Assembly (NCBI RefSeq): GCF_002277815.1
Contig: NZ_NKJI01000017.1
Location: 1 to 64,000, forward strand
From: Pseudomonas sp. ERMR1:02
GTDB taxonomy: Bacteria; Pseudomonadota; Gammaproteobacteria; Pseudomonadales; Pseudomonadaceae
Length of the DNA stretch: 64,000 nt
Reading direction: 5' to 3'
The notes under the pieces were generated by a model that worked only from the letters and a program-made list of their open reading frames with translations, ran no database searches and was not told where the DNA came from. Both the position numbers and the translations under genes were made by a program. The first letter of the stretch is position 1; each line of letters opens with the position of its first letter. Positions 1 to 9,267 of the stretch are shown here, piece by piece.

Positions 1-1
1 T

Positions 2-142
2 GCCCATTACCAGCCTTACACCGCTGAAGAGATCACGACATTACGCGCCACAACCATGCTCAACCTGCCCGGCACCCGTGCTGAGTTGATCAAGGCCATG
101 CGTGCGCAAGGTATCGCCATCGACGACGGCATGAACTACTGA
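2..142 (+). CDS. C-terminal fragment of an unidentified protein
   Basis: The last 46 codons of an open frame that enters from the left edge; it ends with the residues DDGMNY and a TGA. The composition is that of a soluble protein and no domain can be named from this tail. It converges on mug, whose stop overlaps it by a few bases. I do not recognise the gene. Confidence 0.55.
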   Translation, partial: AHYQPYTAEEITTLRATTMLNLPGTRAELIKAMRAQGIAIDDGMNY

Positions 143-666
143 GCAGGATCGATAGCGGCCAGCCTGAGTACGCTATAAGCGTCCACCAGTTGATCAAGGC
201 TGAACGCTCGGTTTCGCCCACTGGGGTTGGGCAAAACCCACACCGCCGCATTGCCGAAGGTCTTCGCTTGAAGCCCCCAGGCCACTTCGCTGACCCGATA
301 GCGCCGAGTACGCCGCCTTGCCGAGAAACGCCACGAAACGTGGCGCATAGCGCGCGATCTTCTGTTCGAAATCCGCTGCCGCTGCGATGAATCATGCAGC
401 GACAGCTGATCCGCACGCGCCGTCGGTCGCTCGACCACGGCGGTCAAGCCGCATTGAAAGTGCAAGATCGTCCGATCGTTTTCCGGGCGCACTTCTTCAG
501 GGGTAAATCCGGCCAGGTGCAACGTGCGCCAGAACCGATTGCCACGCCCCGCAAAATGATGACCCTGGGCGGCGGCCAGCACGCCGGGGTTGATGCCACA
601 GAAAATCACCGCCAGCCGTTCGGCCAGAATGTCTTCGAGTCCTTCACTCACATCGACCTCATCCAC
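136..666 (-). pseudogene. mug: G/U mismatch-specific uracil-DNA glycosylase, frameshifted
   Basis: Mug excises uracil and ethenocytosine opposite guanine. The N-terminal part carries the family signature GINPG, then GNRFW, and the C-terminal part carries the VLPNPSGRN motif. Between about 290 and 391 the sequence matches the family only in a neighbouring frame (it reads FIAAAADFEQKIARYAPRF and FLGKAAYSAL there). One base is missing near 390 (probably GAATTC read as GATTC) and two near 290 (probably CGCG read as CG), so the frame is restored and no stop arises, but about 34 residues are scrambled. The start is a GTG overlapping the end of the tetR gene by 8 bases. Either a sequencing artefact or an inactive gene. 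Confidence 0.8.
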
Positions 667-1285
667 CGCAGATCACGTTGACCGCGTTACGCGCAAGCTC
701 GCTCAACTCTTCACGCGGTTTGCCCGCCCGTGCACGGATAGAAATGCTGTGCAGCAGTGATGAGGCGAGTACGGCCAGCGCTCCAGCATCGACATCGCTT
801 TTTAACTCGCCAGTGTCGATGGCCATTCGCAGACGCACTTCCAGATCGGCATCGAGCCTGCTGAGACGGTCTGACAGAACCTCGCGTATTTCAGGGTCCT
901 CGACGGCCTCGGTAGTCGCCGTACCAATTGCGAAGCAGCCGCGCGCCGAACCTTCACCCGAGTAGTAAATCGACAACTGACCCTCGTAGAAGCGCAACAG
1001 CGCGTCGCGCAATGGCAGTTCGTTGTCCGTCAGCGCTGCCTGCATATCGGCGGCGGCGAACTCCCAGTACTGCTCAAGCGCCTTGATATACAGCGCATGT
1101 TTATCGCCGAACGCTGCATAGAGGCTGGGCCGATTCATGCCGGCCGCCGTAGCGATGCTATCCAGCGAAGCGCCGGAATAGCCGGTGCTCCAGAACACAC
1201 CAAGCGCTTGCTGCAGCGCTGTCTCGGGATCATAGGCGCGAGGCCGGCCGCGGCCTTTTCCTTCTGTAACTTTATTTTGTGCCAT
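659..1285 (-). CDS. TetR/AcrR-family transcriptional regulator
   Basis: 208 residues. The N-terminal helix-turn-helix (about residues 20-65) contains the typical TetR pattern SLDSIATAAGMNRPSLYAAFGDKHALY; the rest is a helical ligand-binding domain with the usual low conservation. It lies divergent to the efflux operon beginning at 1497, with a 211-bp gap holding both promoters, so it is the likely local repressor of that operon (inference from arrangement). Its 3' end overlaps mug. The ligand is unknown. Confidence 0.85.
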   Translation of the reverse strand: MAQNKVTEGKGRGRPRAYDPETALQQALGVFWSTGYSGASLDSIATAAGMNRPSLYAAFGDKHALYIKALEQYWEFAAADMQAALTDNELPLRDALLRFYEGQLSIYYSGEGSARGCFAIGTATTEAVEDPEIREVLSDRLSRLDADLEVRLRMAIDTGELKSDVDAGALAVLASSLLHSISIRARAGKPREELSELARNAVNVICGG

Positions 1286-1496
1286 GTCGTATAAAACTCT
1301 TGTCGGAAGATGAGTGCAGGGATATTCTTACACCATCGCACAAAATAAGGAACCAGAAGTTCCTCAATTCACGTTTGTTGTAGCGAAGCTCGAACCGGGT
1401 ATTGCAGCGACGAAACAAGCGAGGCGGAGCAACCCTCCTCACCACGCACGGGTTTGCTTACTAACAGCAATTATTCGTTTTGAGGTGTTTTCGATC

Positions 1497-2615
1497 ATGA
1501 CCAAACAGTTCGATATCCCGGCTTCGCAGACCTTCGAGCACCCCGAGCGGATCAAGAAACCGCTTAAGGAAAAACTGCGCCCATGGCTGATGGTTGGCGT
1601 ACCTGCGCTCTTCGCTGTCATCGGCTACACCAAGTACGTGGCAGGCGAACCCTTCGTTACCACCGATAACGCTTACGCCCGGGTGGCCAAGGCCTCGATC
1701 AACGCGCGGATTTCCGGGCAGGTCGTGGAAATTGCGGTCGAGGACAATCAGCCAGTGCACAAGGGCGATGTGCTGTTTCGCATCGACCCCAAGCCGCTGC
1801 AGATCGCGATTGACCGTGCCCAGGCCCAACTGAGCGTCGCGCGGTTGCGCATCGACGGCCTCAAGGCCAGCTACCGCCAGCAGCAGGCGGAATTGCAGTC
1901 GGCTAAAGAGTCGGCGGACTTCGATCAAAAGGAATTTGGCCGCAAGAAAGCCCTGGTCGCCACCGAGTTCGTTTCCCGCGCCATTTACGAGCGCGCAGAA
2001 ACCGACCTGAAGATTTCACGGCAGCGCATCGCTTCGATTGAACAACAGATCGCCAGCACCGTTGTGGCCTTGAATGGCAACCCGAACATCGAAGCCGACA
2101 GCCACCCGACTGTCCGCGAAGCCAAGGCGCAACTGGACGAGACGCAACTTTATCTCTCGTACGCCACGGTTTATGCGCCGGCCGACGGCATTGTCGCCAA
2201 GGTCGATGATCTGCAAGTTGGCAATTACCTCAATAACGGCGCGCCAGCGTTTGCGCTGATTTCCGATCACGAGATCTGGGTCGAGGCCAACTTCCGCGAA
2301 ACCCAGGTCACGCATATGCGCCCGGGCCAGGAAGCGACCATCAGCATCGACACTTACCCGGATCGTGTATTCAAGGCCCACGTCACCAGCATGAGCCCCG
2401 GCGCCGGGTCGGACTTCTCGCTGTTGCCACCGGAAAACGCCACCGGCAACTGGGTGAAAGTGGTTCAGCGGGTACCGGTTCGTCTCGAACTGGATGAACT
2501 GGACCCTGCCCTGCCGCTGTTTTCGGGCACCAGCGCCACCGTCAAAGTCGACACCGGCCATCGCACGCCGTGGTGGAGCCCGCTCAAATCGCTGTTGACC
2601 GCAGGTAACTTGTGA
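1497..2615 (+). CDS. HlyD/EmrA-family membrane fusion protein of a tripartite efflux pump
   Basis: About 372 residues. One membrane helix (about residues 30-50, WLMVGVPALFAVIGYTKY) is followed by the barrel-sandwich/lipoyl halves (QVVEIAVEDNQPVHKGDVLF and later YATVYAPADGIVAKV) flanking a long coiled coil, which is the EmrA architecture. The periplasmic adaptor links the inner-membrane pump to the outer-membrane channel encoded downstream. The open frame extends upstream to 1314, but the ATG at 1497, 10 bases behind TGAGGTG, fits the family N-terminus. Its TGA overlaps the next ATG (TGATG), implying translational coupling. Confidence 0.88.
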   Translation: MTKQFDIPASQTFEHPERIKKPLKEKLRPWLMVGVPALFAVIGYTKYVAGEPFVTTDNAYARVAKASINARISGQVVEIAVEDNQPVHKGDVLFRIDPKPLQIAIDRAQAQLSVARLRIDGLKASYRQQQAELQSAKESADFDQKEFGRKKALVATEFVSRAIYERAETDLKISRQRIASIEQQIASTVVALNGNPNIEADSHPTVREAKAQLDETQLYLSYATVYAPADGIVAKVDDLQVGNYLNNGAPAFALISDHEIWVEANFRETQVTHMRPGQEATISIDTYPDRVFKAHVTSMSPGAGSDFSLLPPENATGNWVKVVQRVPVRLELDELDPALPLFSGTSATVKVDTGHRTPWWSPLKSLLTAGNL

Positions 2616-4095
2616 TGAACGCCAACCCCGGTGCAACTTCAGGCGCAGGTGCTGCAGGCTCGCTCAGGTTCGCCGTGCTGTTGGCGACCTATATGCAGTC
2701 GGCAAACCTGCCTTTGCCAAACGCGGTGCTCAGGCTGATTCAAGGCAGCTTGTCGATGACCGACGACCAGGCCGGCTGGATTTTCACGGCTTACCTGGCG
2801 GCAAGCGCCATCACCCTACCGATTGCCCAGTGGCTTGCTGGCCGCTTTGGCTTGAAGCGGGTGTATCAAGCCGCATTGGCCTTCTTCATGCTGGGCCTGC
2901 TGCTCGGCACGGCGTCCTCGACACCGCTGGAATTCATCGGCGCTCGTATCATCCAGGGCATGGCCGCTGGTGTGCTGGGGCCGCTTTCGATGGCGATTGC
3001 CCTGGAGACGCTGGCACCGGAAAAACGCATGAAATTTGGCGCAACCCTGGCGGCAGTCGTGCTCATGGGCATCGCCACCGGTCCAGCTATCGGCGGCTGG
3101 ATCGCCGAGCATTTCGACTGGCGTCCGATCTTCTACATCAGCCTGCCGTTGTCGGCCTACATCTTCCTGGTGATTGCGCTGTTGCTGGCCGAGAAGAAAG
3201 CCGAGAAGACGCCGACCTACGACTTCTTTGGCTTCGGCACCTTCACGCTGGCGATGATCAGCCTGCAAATGCTGCTCGACCGTGGCGAACGCATGGACTG
3301 GTTCGACTCGCCTGAAATCTGGATCGAAGCAATAGCCTGTGGACTGGGGCTGTATTTGTTTTTTGTCCACGTGCTGACCAGAAAGGTGCATTTCTTTAAC
3401 AAGAGCCTGCTGCGCGATCGCAATTACGTGCTGTCGACGCTGATCTTTTTCGCCATCGGCTTCGTGCTGCTGTCGACCATGGCGCTTACGTCGCCGATGC
3501 TCGATGAAATTCTCGGCTACCCGCCTGACACCACGGGCGCCCTGACCCTGCCGCGCGGTGCGGGAATGGTCGCTGCATTCATGCTGACAGTGCGTCTTCC
3601 AGAGCGTTTCGACCGCCGGCTGTTCGTTGCCATAGGCGTCGCTTTGGTGATCTATGCCAACTGGCTGATGCTCAGCTACTCGCCGCTGATGGACTGGCCG
3701 CCGGTAGCGATTGCCGGGGCCATTCAGGGGATTGGCATCGGCATGTCGATGGCATCGCTGGCCAAGGTGGCGTTCAGCACGCTGCCCCCCAACCTGCGCC
3801 CGGAAGCCACCGGTCTTTACAACCTGTTGCGTGCGTATGGAAGCACCTTGGGCGTGGCGATTGTGCAGATCTACTTTTTCAACAACACACAGGCGATGCA
3901 TCAGGCGCTGGGCGCCAATATCACGCCCTATCGCGCAGCGTCGATGTCCTTGCCGGCACTTGAAGGGATTAACCATCTGATCACGCACCAGGCTGCTTTT
4001 ATCGCTGTTATCGACCAGTTCAAGATTTTGATGGTGGCGATGCTCGTCGTGAGCCCGCTGGTTGTTTTCTTCGCAAACCCGTTCCGACCAACTAG
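2615..4095 (+). CDS. MFS DHA2-family drug efflux permease (EmrB-like), 3' frameshift
   Basis: A 14-helix proton-driven antiporter of the DHA2 (EmrB/QacA) family. Helix-rich throughout, with the MFS motif-A loop GRFGLKRVYQ after helix 2 and the antiporter motif-C region AAVVLMGIATGPAIGGWI. As read, the frame has no stop and runs on through the next gene to 4654. Restoring one A in the run at 4075-4077 gives a natural ending (KPVPTN, stop at 4093-4095), just ahead of the ribosome site of the next gene. I therefore place the true end at 4095 and treat the read-through as an artefact. Substrate unknown; TetR at 659 is the probable regulator. Confidence 0.82.
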
Positions 4096-4114
4096 CTATT
4101 GTGGAGTGTGCCAA

Positions 4115-5580
4115 ATGAAATCCAGTCATCTGTTCCAAACGCCATTCCCAACGAAGCTCAGTGCTCTGTCGGTGTTTGTTTCCTCGCCGCCTGTACCGTC
4201 GGCCCTGACTTCAAAAGGCCTGCCGATAGCACTTCGCAGCACTATGACCAACAGGCCGAGCAGCGTCTTGGTCAGGGTGGCGATCAGCACATCGAGTTCG
4301 GCAAGAAAATCACCGGCCAATGGTGGTCTGCCTTTCGCTCGCCCAAGCTCGACCAGGTCGTTCGCCGGGCCATCGACGGCAACCTCGAACTGGTCGCCGC
4401 CGACGCCACCATCCGTCAGGCGTCCTCCTCCGTGGCCGCGGCCGAAGGTGCGTTGTATCCGCAGGTTGACTTCGGCGCAGCAGCAGGCCGCGCTCGCACA
4501 CACAACGCCAAGGAGCCTTCGATCAACAACTTCTATGCGATCGGGCCACGGGTCGGCTTCGACCTGGATGTTTTCGGTGGCAACAAACGGCAAGTCGAAG
4601 AGCAGCAAGCGTTTACCGATTTGCAAAAGCGTCGTTACGACGCGGCGTACCTGACCATGACTGGCAATGTGGCCAGCCAGGCGTTGCTGGTGGCTTCGGC
4701 CAACGCGCAAATGAAGGCGGTAGAAAAGTTGCTCGCCAACGACACCAAGAACCTCGAACTGGTGCGCGCGGCGCATATCAACGGCACCACCACGCAGATC
4801 GATGTGTCGCTGGCCGAGACGCGGCTGGCCCAGGACCGCACACTGTTGCCGCCGCTGGCCCAGCAGCGTGATGCAGCGAGCCATGCGCTGTCGATTCTGA
4901 CCGGCAAAGGTCCGGCCGACTGGATCGCGCCGCAGTTCGATCTGGCCGACTTCACCTTGCCCGCCAATGTGCCCGTCAGCTTGCCTTCGGAGATGGCCCA
5001 CTCTCGGCCGGACGTGCAGCAGGCCGAGGCCGAGTTGCATATCGCCAGCGCCGCCGTTGGCGTGGCGACTGCCAATCTCTACCCAAAGGTCACGCTGTCA
5101 GCGTCGCTGGTGCAGGCCGCTTCCGGCAATGGCGGCGCGGCACTCTGGGGCTTCGCGGCGGGTATCGCCGGTCCGATCTTCAATGGCGGCACGCTCAAGG
5201 CTGAACGTCAGGCCGCCGTCGAGGGTTACAACGCGACGCTCGCCGGCTACCAGCAGACCGTCATCAGCTCGTTCGGCCAGGTCGCCGACACGCTGCAGGC
5301 CATCAACCATGACGCCGAGGAGTTCCATGCCCAGGAAGACGCGTTACGCGCCGCCGAGACCAGTTCTCGCTTGAACCAGCAAGCCTATGCCCAGGGCGAG
5401 AACAGCATCCTCCAGGTGCTGGAGGCCGAACGCGCTTACCAGCAGGCATTGCTGGGCTATATCCGCGTGAAGACTGCGCAGTATCTCGACACGGTGCAGT
5501 TGTTCGTGGCGCTGGGCGGAAATTCCGTGGGTGTGTTTGAGCAAACCGTTGCCAGTCGCGAAACGCGCAACCCGTTGTAG
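4115..5580 (+). CDS. NodT-family outer membrane efflux lipoprotein, 5' frameshift
   Basis: The TolC/OprM-type channel of the pump. The body from the ACTVGPDFKRP motif on contains two OEP repeats with long coiled coils. The ATG at 4115 has GGAG 8 bases upstream and starts MKSSHLFQTPFPTKL, a lipoprotein signal peptide, but it sits one frame away from the body. Adding one T to the run at 4179-4181 joins them as ...LSVFVFLAAC, creating a perfect lipobox (L-A-A-C). The corrected protein is 488 residues, normal for the family. The stop codon TAG lies inside the adjacent REP element. Without correction the signal peptide is lost. Confidence 0.85.
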
Positions 5581-5676
5581 GAACGAGCTTGCTCGCGATG
5601 GTCGTTAGCGATGACGCGTGTTAGCTGGATGAACGCGGCGCTCTCGAGACCATCGCGAGCAAGCTCGCTCCTACAG
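5576..5676. repeat. REP doublet, GAGC/GCTC subtype
   Basis: Inverted copies of the pseudomonad REP (left arm gtaggaacgagcttgctcgc) separated by about 50 unrelated bases. The left arm contains the stop codon of the efflux channel gene. Confidence 0.85.
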
Positions 5677-5714
5677 GGATTTTTTAGAACCTGTTAGAGA
5701 GTGGGAATCCAGAC

Positions 5715-6665
5715 ATGTCTTACGAACCGTTTTTTGATGAACTGGCCGACACCCGATTTGCGCTGAACAATGGTTCGGGGACAATGCCCGCCGTCGGCTT
5801 CGGCACCTTGTTCGAAGACCCCGGCGTGACCACCGAAGCGGTCAGCCATGCGCTGCTAAGCGGCTTTCGTCATTTCGATTGTGCCGAGCGTTTTCGCAAC
5901 GAAGAGCAGGTCGGCGTTGCGTTGCAAGCATTCATGGAAGCGGGCAAGGCCCGGCGCGAAGACTTGTTCATCACCAGCAAACTGTGGAACAACAACCATC
6001 ATCCGGAACGGGTGTTGCCGGCCTTCGAAGCCAGTCGCCAACGGCTAGGGGTGGACTACCTTGATTGCTACCTGATCCATACGCCTTTTGCCTTTCAGGC
6101 CGGCGACGATCAGGACCCCAGGGATGTGTTCGGCCATATCCTGTACGACTCGGGCGTGACCTTGATTGACACCTGGCGCGCGATGGAGCGCCTGGTGGAT
6201 AAAGGCCGCTGCAAGTCCATCGGCTTGTCCAACATCAATCTGCAAGCGTTGCAGGAGGTCGTCGCCGTGGCGCGGATCAAACCCGCCGTTGTGCAAGTGG
6301 AAGCCCACCCTTATCTGCCGGAATGGGAACTGCTCGAATTCTGCCAACAGCACGGGATCATCCTTCAGGCCTTTTCCCCGCTCGGCCATGGCCTGGAGCC
6401 AAGCGTGTTGAAAGATTCGGTGCTGACCCAAATGGCCCGACGCCTGCAGAAGACTCCGGCGCAAGTTGCATTGGCCTGGGCCGTACAGCGCGGCACGGCG
6501 TTTCTGACCACCTCTGCATCATTGAGCCATATTCAGCAAAACACCGATATTTCGACCCTGCCCCACCGGGCCATGCATGAAATCCGTCAGGACATCACAA
6601 CCCGGGTGCGATTCAACTCGGTGGCTGAAACCGGTGTCCACCTGTTTATGTCACCCACCCGGTAA
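5715..6665 (+). CDS. Aldo/keto reductase with Phe at the catalytic Tyr position
   Basis: 316 residues, (beta/alpha)8 NADPH-dependent carbonyl reductase family. The family tetrad is Asp-Tyr-Lys-His. Here D55 is in HFDCAERFRNE, K89 in ITSKLW and H122 in YLIHTPF, but the proton-donating Tyr is F60 (codon TTT at 5892-5894). The NADP-binding loop region near the C-terminus is present but degenerate. In the absence of the Tyr, reductase activity should be poor, so a changed role or a different donor is possible. Followed by a REP and a LysR regulator in the same direction. Confidence 0.85.
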   Translation: MSYEPFFDELADTRFALNNGSGTMPAVGFGTLFEDPGVTTEAVSHALLSGFRHFDCAERFRNEEQVGVALQAFMEAGKARREDLFITSKLWNNNHHPERVLPAFEASRQRLGVDYLDCYLIHTPFAFQAGDDQDPRDVFGHILYDSGVTLIDTWRAMERLVDKGRCKSIGLSNINLQALQEVVAVARIKPAVVQVEAHPYLPEWELLEFCQQHGIILQAFSPLGHGLEPSVLKDSVLTQMARRLQKTPAQVALAWAVQRGTAFLTTSASLSHIQQNTDISTLPHRAMHEIRQDITTRVRFNSVAETGVHLFMSPTR

Positions 6666-6674
6666 TCCCTGAAC

Positions 6675-6776
6675 CTGTAGGAGCGAGCCTGCTCGCGATG
6701 GACTAATGAGCGCTGTGTTTAACCGGTAAATACGCGTTATCGTTAACGACCATCGCGAGCAAGCTCGCTCCCACAA
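6675..6776. repeat. REP doublet, GAGC/GCTC subtype
   Basis: Inverted gtaggagcgagcctgctcgc and gcgagcaagctcgctcccac arms between the aldo/keto reductase and the LysR gene. Confidence 0.85.
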
Positions 6777-6836
6777 GGGGGTCGTTGTGCCAGCCAGCCC
6801 TTATAATTTTCGAATTCCCCCCTCGAGGTGAAAACG

Positions 6837-7784
6837 ATGGATGTTTTCCAGACCATGCGGTTTTTCATGGCGGTCGCCCAGAGCGGCAGCTTCACGGCGG
6901 CGGCCGATCTGCTGGACACCTCGACGACCAACGTCTCCAAAGCCGTGTCGAGCCTGGAGACCAGGCTGCAGACACGCCTGATCAACCGCACGACCCGACG
7001 CCTGGCATTGACCGAGGCCGGAACACGTTATTTGCTGCGCTGCGAGAGAATTCTGGAGGAGTTGCGCGAGGCGGAGGAAGAAGCGGGTACTGCACAGCTC
7101 AACCCTGTGGGCCGCCTGAAGATTCACGCGATGTCGGCCATCGGCAACCATTACGTGATCGATGCCATCGCCCAATACCGCGAGACGCATCCCTCGGTAT
7201 TGTTTGATTTGACCCTGACCAATCGGCTGCCCGATATGCTGGAGGAAGGCTATGACATGTCGATCGTGTTGGCGCGAGACCTGCCCGACTCGGGATTTGT
7301 CGCTCAGCGGCTCGGCATCACCTACAGCATTCTCTGCGCCTCGCCGGCGTATCTGAAGAAACGCGGAATGCCCGACACGCCGGGTTCGCTCAATGCACAT
7401 GATTGCCTGAGACTCGTCAACACAGTCATGCCGGCCGAGCACTGGGTATTTGAAGGCCCCGAAGGCATGGAGACCGTCCACACTCCGGTGTCGCCGTTTC
7501 ACGTCAATACCGCCGATGCCATGACGACCGCCCTCACCCGTGGCATGGGGATCGGGATTCAGCCACTTGCTTCTGCAGCTGCCGGTCTCAAGGCTGGAAC
7601 GTTAGTACGGGTACTGCCCGAGTATCATTTTGAAGAGTTGAATCTGTTTGCGATCTATCCATCACGAAAATTCGTCGATGCAAAAATAAAAACCTGGGTG
7701 GAGTTTTTGAAGGACTACATTCCCGGGTTGTTGGCTGCCGATGAAAAAATTGCTCGTTCCTCAAAAAACGTCGAAACCGTTTGA
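6837..7784 (+). CDS. LysR-family transcriptional regulator
   Basis: 315 residues. Winged helix-turn-helix in the first 60 residues (FFMAVAQSGSFTAAADLLDT, then SKAVSSLETRL) followed by a periplasmic-binding-like effector domain beginning with GRLKIHAMSAIG. The ATG at 6837 has GAGGTG about 9 bases upstream and is preferred to the GTG at 6828. It follows the aldo/keto reductase in the same direction, separated by a REP. Target and ligand unknown. Confidence 0.88.
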   Translation: MDVFQTMRFFMAVAQSGSFTAAADLLDTSTTNVSKAVSSLETRLQTRLINRTTRRLALTEAGTRYLLRCERILEELREAEEEAGTAQLNPVGRLKIHAMSAIGNHYVIDAIAQYRETHPSVLFDLTLTNRLPDMLEEGYDMSIVLARDLPDSGFVAQRLGITYSILCASPAYLKKRGMPDTPGSLNAHDCLRLVNTVMPAEHWVFEGPEGMETVHTPVSPFHVNTADAMTTALTRGMGIGIQPLASAAAGLKAGTLVRVLPEYHFEELNLFAIYPSRKFVDAKIKTWVEFLKDYIPGLLAADEKIARSSKNVETV

Positions 7785-7837
7785 TTGTGTTTGCGCTACC
7801 CGGATGGAGTGTCGACCCTCCACCGTCCGCACAGCAC

Positions 7838-8109
7838 TCAACCGTTCGAACATCCGGTGCCTAACACTTGATACTGCAGGATATGGCGTTGACCTTGAGA
7901 GTCTTCATAGGTCATTTGCGCAGAAACCGGACCGCACTCAGGCGGAATATCGGTCACTGCGATGACCTTTTTATGTCCAGGTTCGAGCCGTAGGTGTAGG
8001 TCTCGATTGGTGGATTGTTGGTTTGCGTCTTGGCTTGGCTTTCTTCGGCAAAGGCTTGTGCGCCGATACAACTGAGCGCGAGAAAAATCGCGATTTTTGA
8101 AATGTTCAT
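7838..8109 (-). pseudogene. DUF2790 secreted protein, frameshifted
   Basis: Signal peptide MNISKIAIFLALSCIGAQAF followed by YTYGSNLDIK in one frame, continuing as KVIAVTDIPPECGPVSAQMT and ending GTGCSNG in the next. The break is the T5 run at 7968-7972 (A-run on the coding strand), where one missing base causes a stop 10 codons later. Corrected length is 90 residues, matching the intact paralogue at 26030-26293, including the two conserved cysteines. Function of DUF2790 is unknown; the protein would be periplasmic. Confidence 0.8.
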
Positions 8110-8595
8110 GGTGTTCACCGTCTCGTTCTGGTGGGTTTGTTTAGGCCTTGTGAACCGGTTGTCTTGGTTCATTTGGTAGAGACGATGCTAGGGGTTTGAT
8201 CCGGTGCCAAACAGCGCTGGGCGGGACAAACACTGTGAACAAAATGCGTATGAATGGGTTGCCTGAAACACCGCCTTCGCCAGCAAGCCGGCTCCTACAG
8301 GTGTGTGTTCTGATCGTTCCCACGCGCAGCAAAGCAATGCATCCCGTGACGCTCCGCGTCACCATTGCGCAAGGCTGAAGTCCGGCGTCGTCAGCAAAGA
8401 AGCGCGGTATGCAGGCGTACCTCGACCCTGTAGGAGCTGGCTTGCCAGCGATGATCGCGAACGATTACGCGCATTGTTTGGTGAAACAGTGGCAGGCGTC
8501 GACCGTGACGAAATGGATTGGCCCTAACCCAATGTGATCTGGACGCTTTCAGGTTCTGGCGACGCTGCTCTGGAAATCTGTCGCCAGGACCTTTT
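8110..8595. other. Intergenic region with single REP-type modules
   Basis: Contains three unpaired repeat modules: ccagcaagccggctcctaca near 8280, a cgttcccacgc/gcgtcac module near 8316-8365 and gtaggagctggcttgccagc near 8430. It ends in a hairpin described separately. No gene is visible. Confidence 0.6.
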
Positions 8596-8597
8596 TT
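8552..8597 (+). terminator. Hairpin with T-run, twin of the one at 9967
   Basis: Stem GGTTCTGGCGAC / GTCGCCAGGACC with one wobble, 16-base loop, then TTTTTT. The T-run is on the plus strand and overlaps the stop codon of the minus-strand gene at 8596; no plus-strand gene precedes it. Confidence 0.55.
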
Positions 8598-9267
8598 ATA
8601 TCAGCGCCAATGAGGCAGGCTCTTGTGCGTTACCCGGCGTGGTGCGCGCCTGCATTGGCCCACTGCGGCACAATGGGGTGTTCTGGCGCTTGGCTCGCTG
8701 AGTCAACACCAGCATTGTCAAGAAGCCCAGCACGATCAGCACCGGATACGCCATCAACAGTTCGGAGAGAGAATATTTCCAGGCCAGCGGACGCCCGACA
8801 CCGAGCATGGCGGCATACATCCAGGACACCGCCGACAGCGAGCCACAAAACAGGGCCAGCATCCGCGCACTGAACCCGAGGTCGAGCAAGGAGCCGGCCT
8901 TTTGTATTGCCGGCAATACCAAGCGGTGCAGCAGAGTTCCGTTGTAGGTCAGCAGCAGGACAATAATCACCTTGGCTTGAAGCTTCGGATTCATAAAGTA
9001 TTCCGTGCCTTTGTCCAGGTAATCGATGCCGACAATGGCAGCGCCTGTCACCCATAGACCGATCAATGCCAGGACGACAGACTTCTGAAGACTTTCCATG
9101 TGCGCATGATCATGTTCAGTGAATGCCTTGCGTTTCAGCAGATCCCTAACCATTGCAATATCACTGGTCAACACTAAACCAATCGCCACGCAACAGGCGA
9201 CCAAATGAACGTAAACAACGCCCAGCCGCAAAAACTCCATGCATTCTTTGTTTTCGATCAGGCTCAT
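8596..9267 (-). CDS. Integral membrane protein of unknown function
   Basis: About 223 residues from the Met at 9267 (MSLIENKECMEFLRLGVV); an in-frame extension to 9375 is possible but has no signal. Hydrophobic stretches at about residues 15-35, 65-85, 95-130, 150-170 and 180-200 give five or so membrane helices. There is a small His cluster (EHDHAHM) in the first cytoplasmic or periplasmic loop. I recognise no catalytic motif. It stands alone, with an AT-rich upstream region. Confidence 0.7.
   Translation of the reverse strand: MSLIENKECMEFLRLGVVYVHLVACCVAIGLVLTSDIAMVRDLLKRKAFTEHDHAHMESLQKSVVLALIGLWVTGAAIVGIDYLDKGTEYFMNPKLQAKVIIVLLLTYNGTLLHRLVLPAIQKAGSLLDLGFSARMLALFCGSLSAVSWMYAAMLGVGRPLAWKYSLSELLMAYPVLIVLGFLTMLVLTQRAKRQNTPLCRSGPMQARTTPGNAQEPASLALI

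Noticed and set aside
2612..4654. 680-residue fusion of MFS permease to a low-complexity tail
   Set aside because: The tail after about 4095 is the shadow of the efflux channel gene in another frame; one base in the A-run at 4075 restores a normal stop.
7741..7965. Open frame overlapping the LysR end and the DUF2790 gene
   Set aside because: It is antisense to DUF2790 and lacks a start signal.
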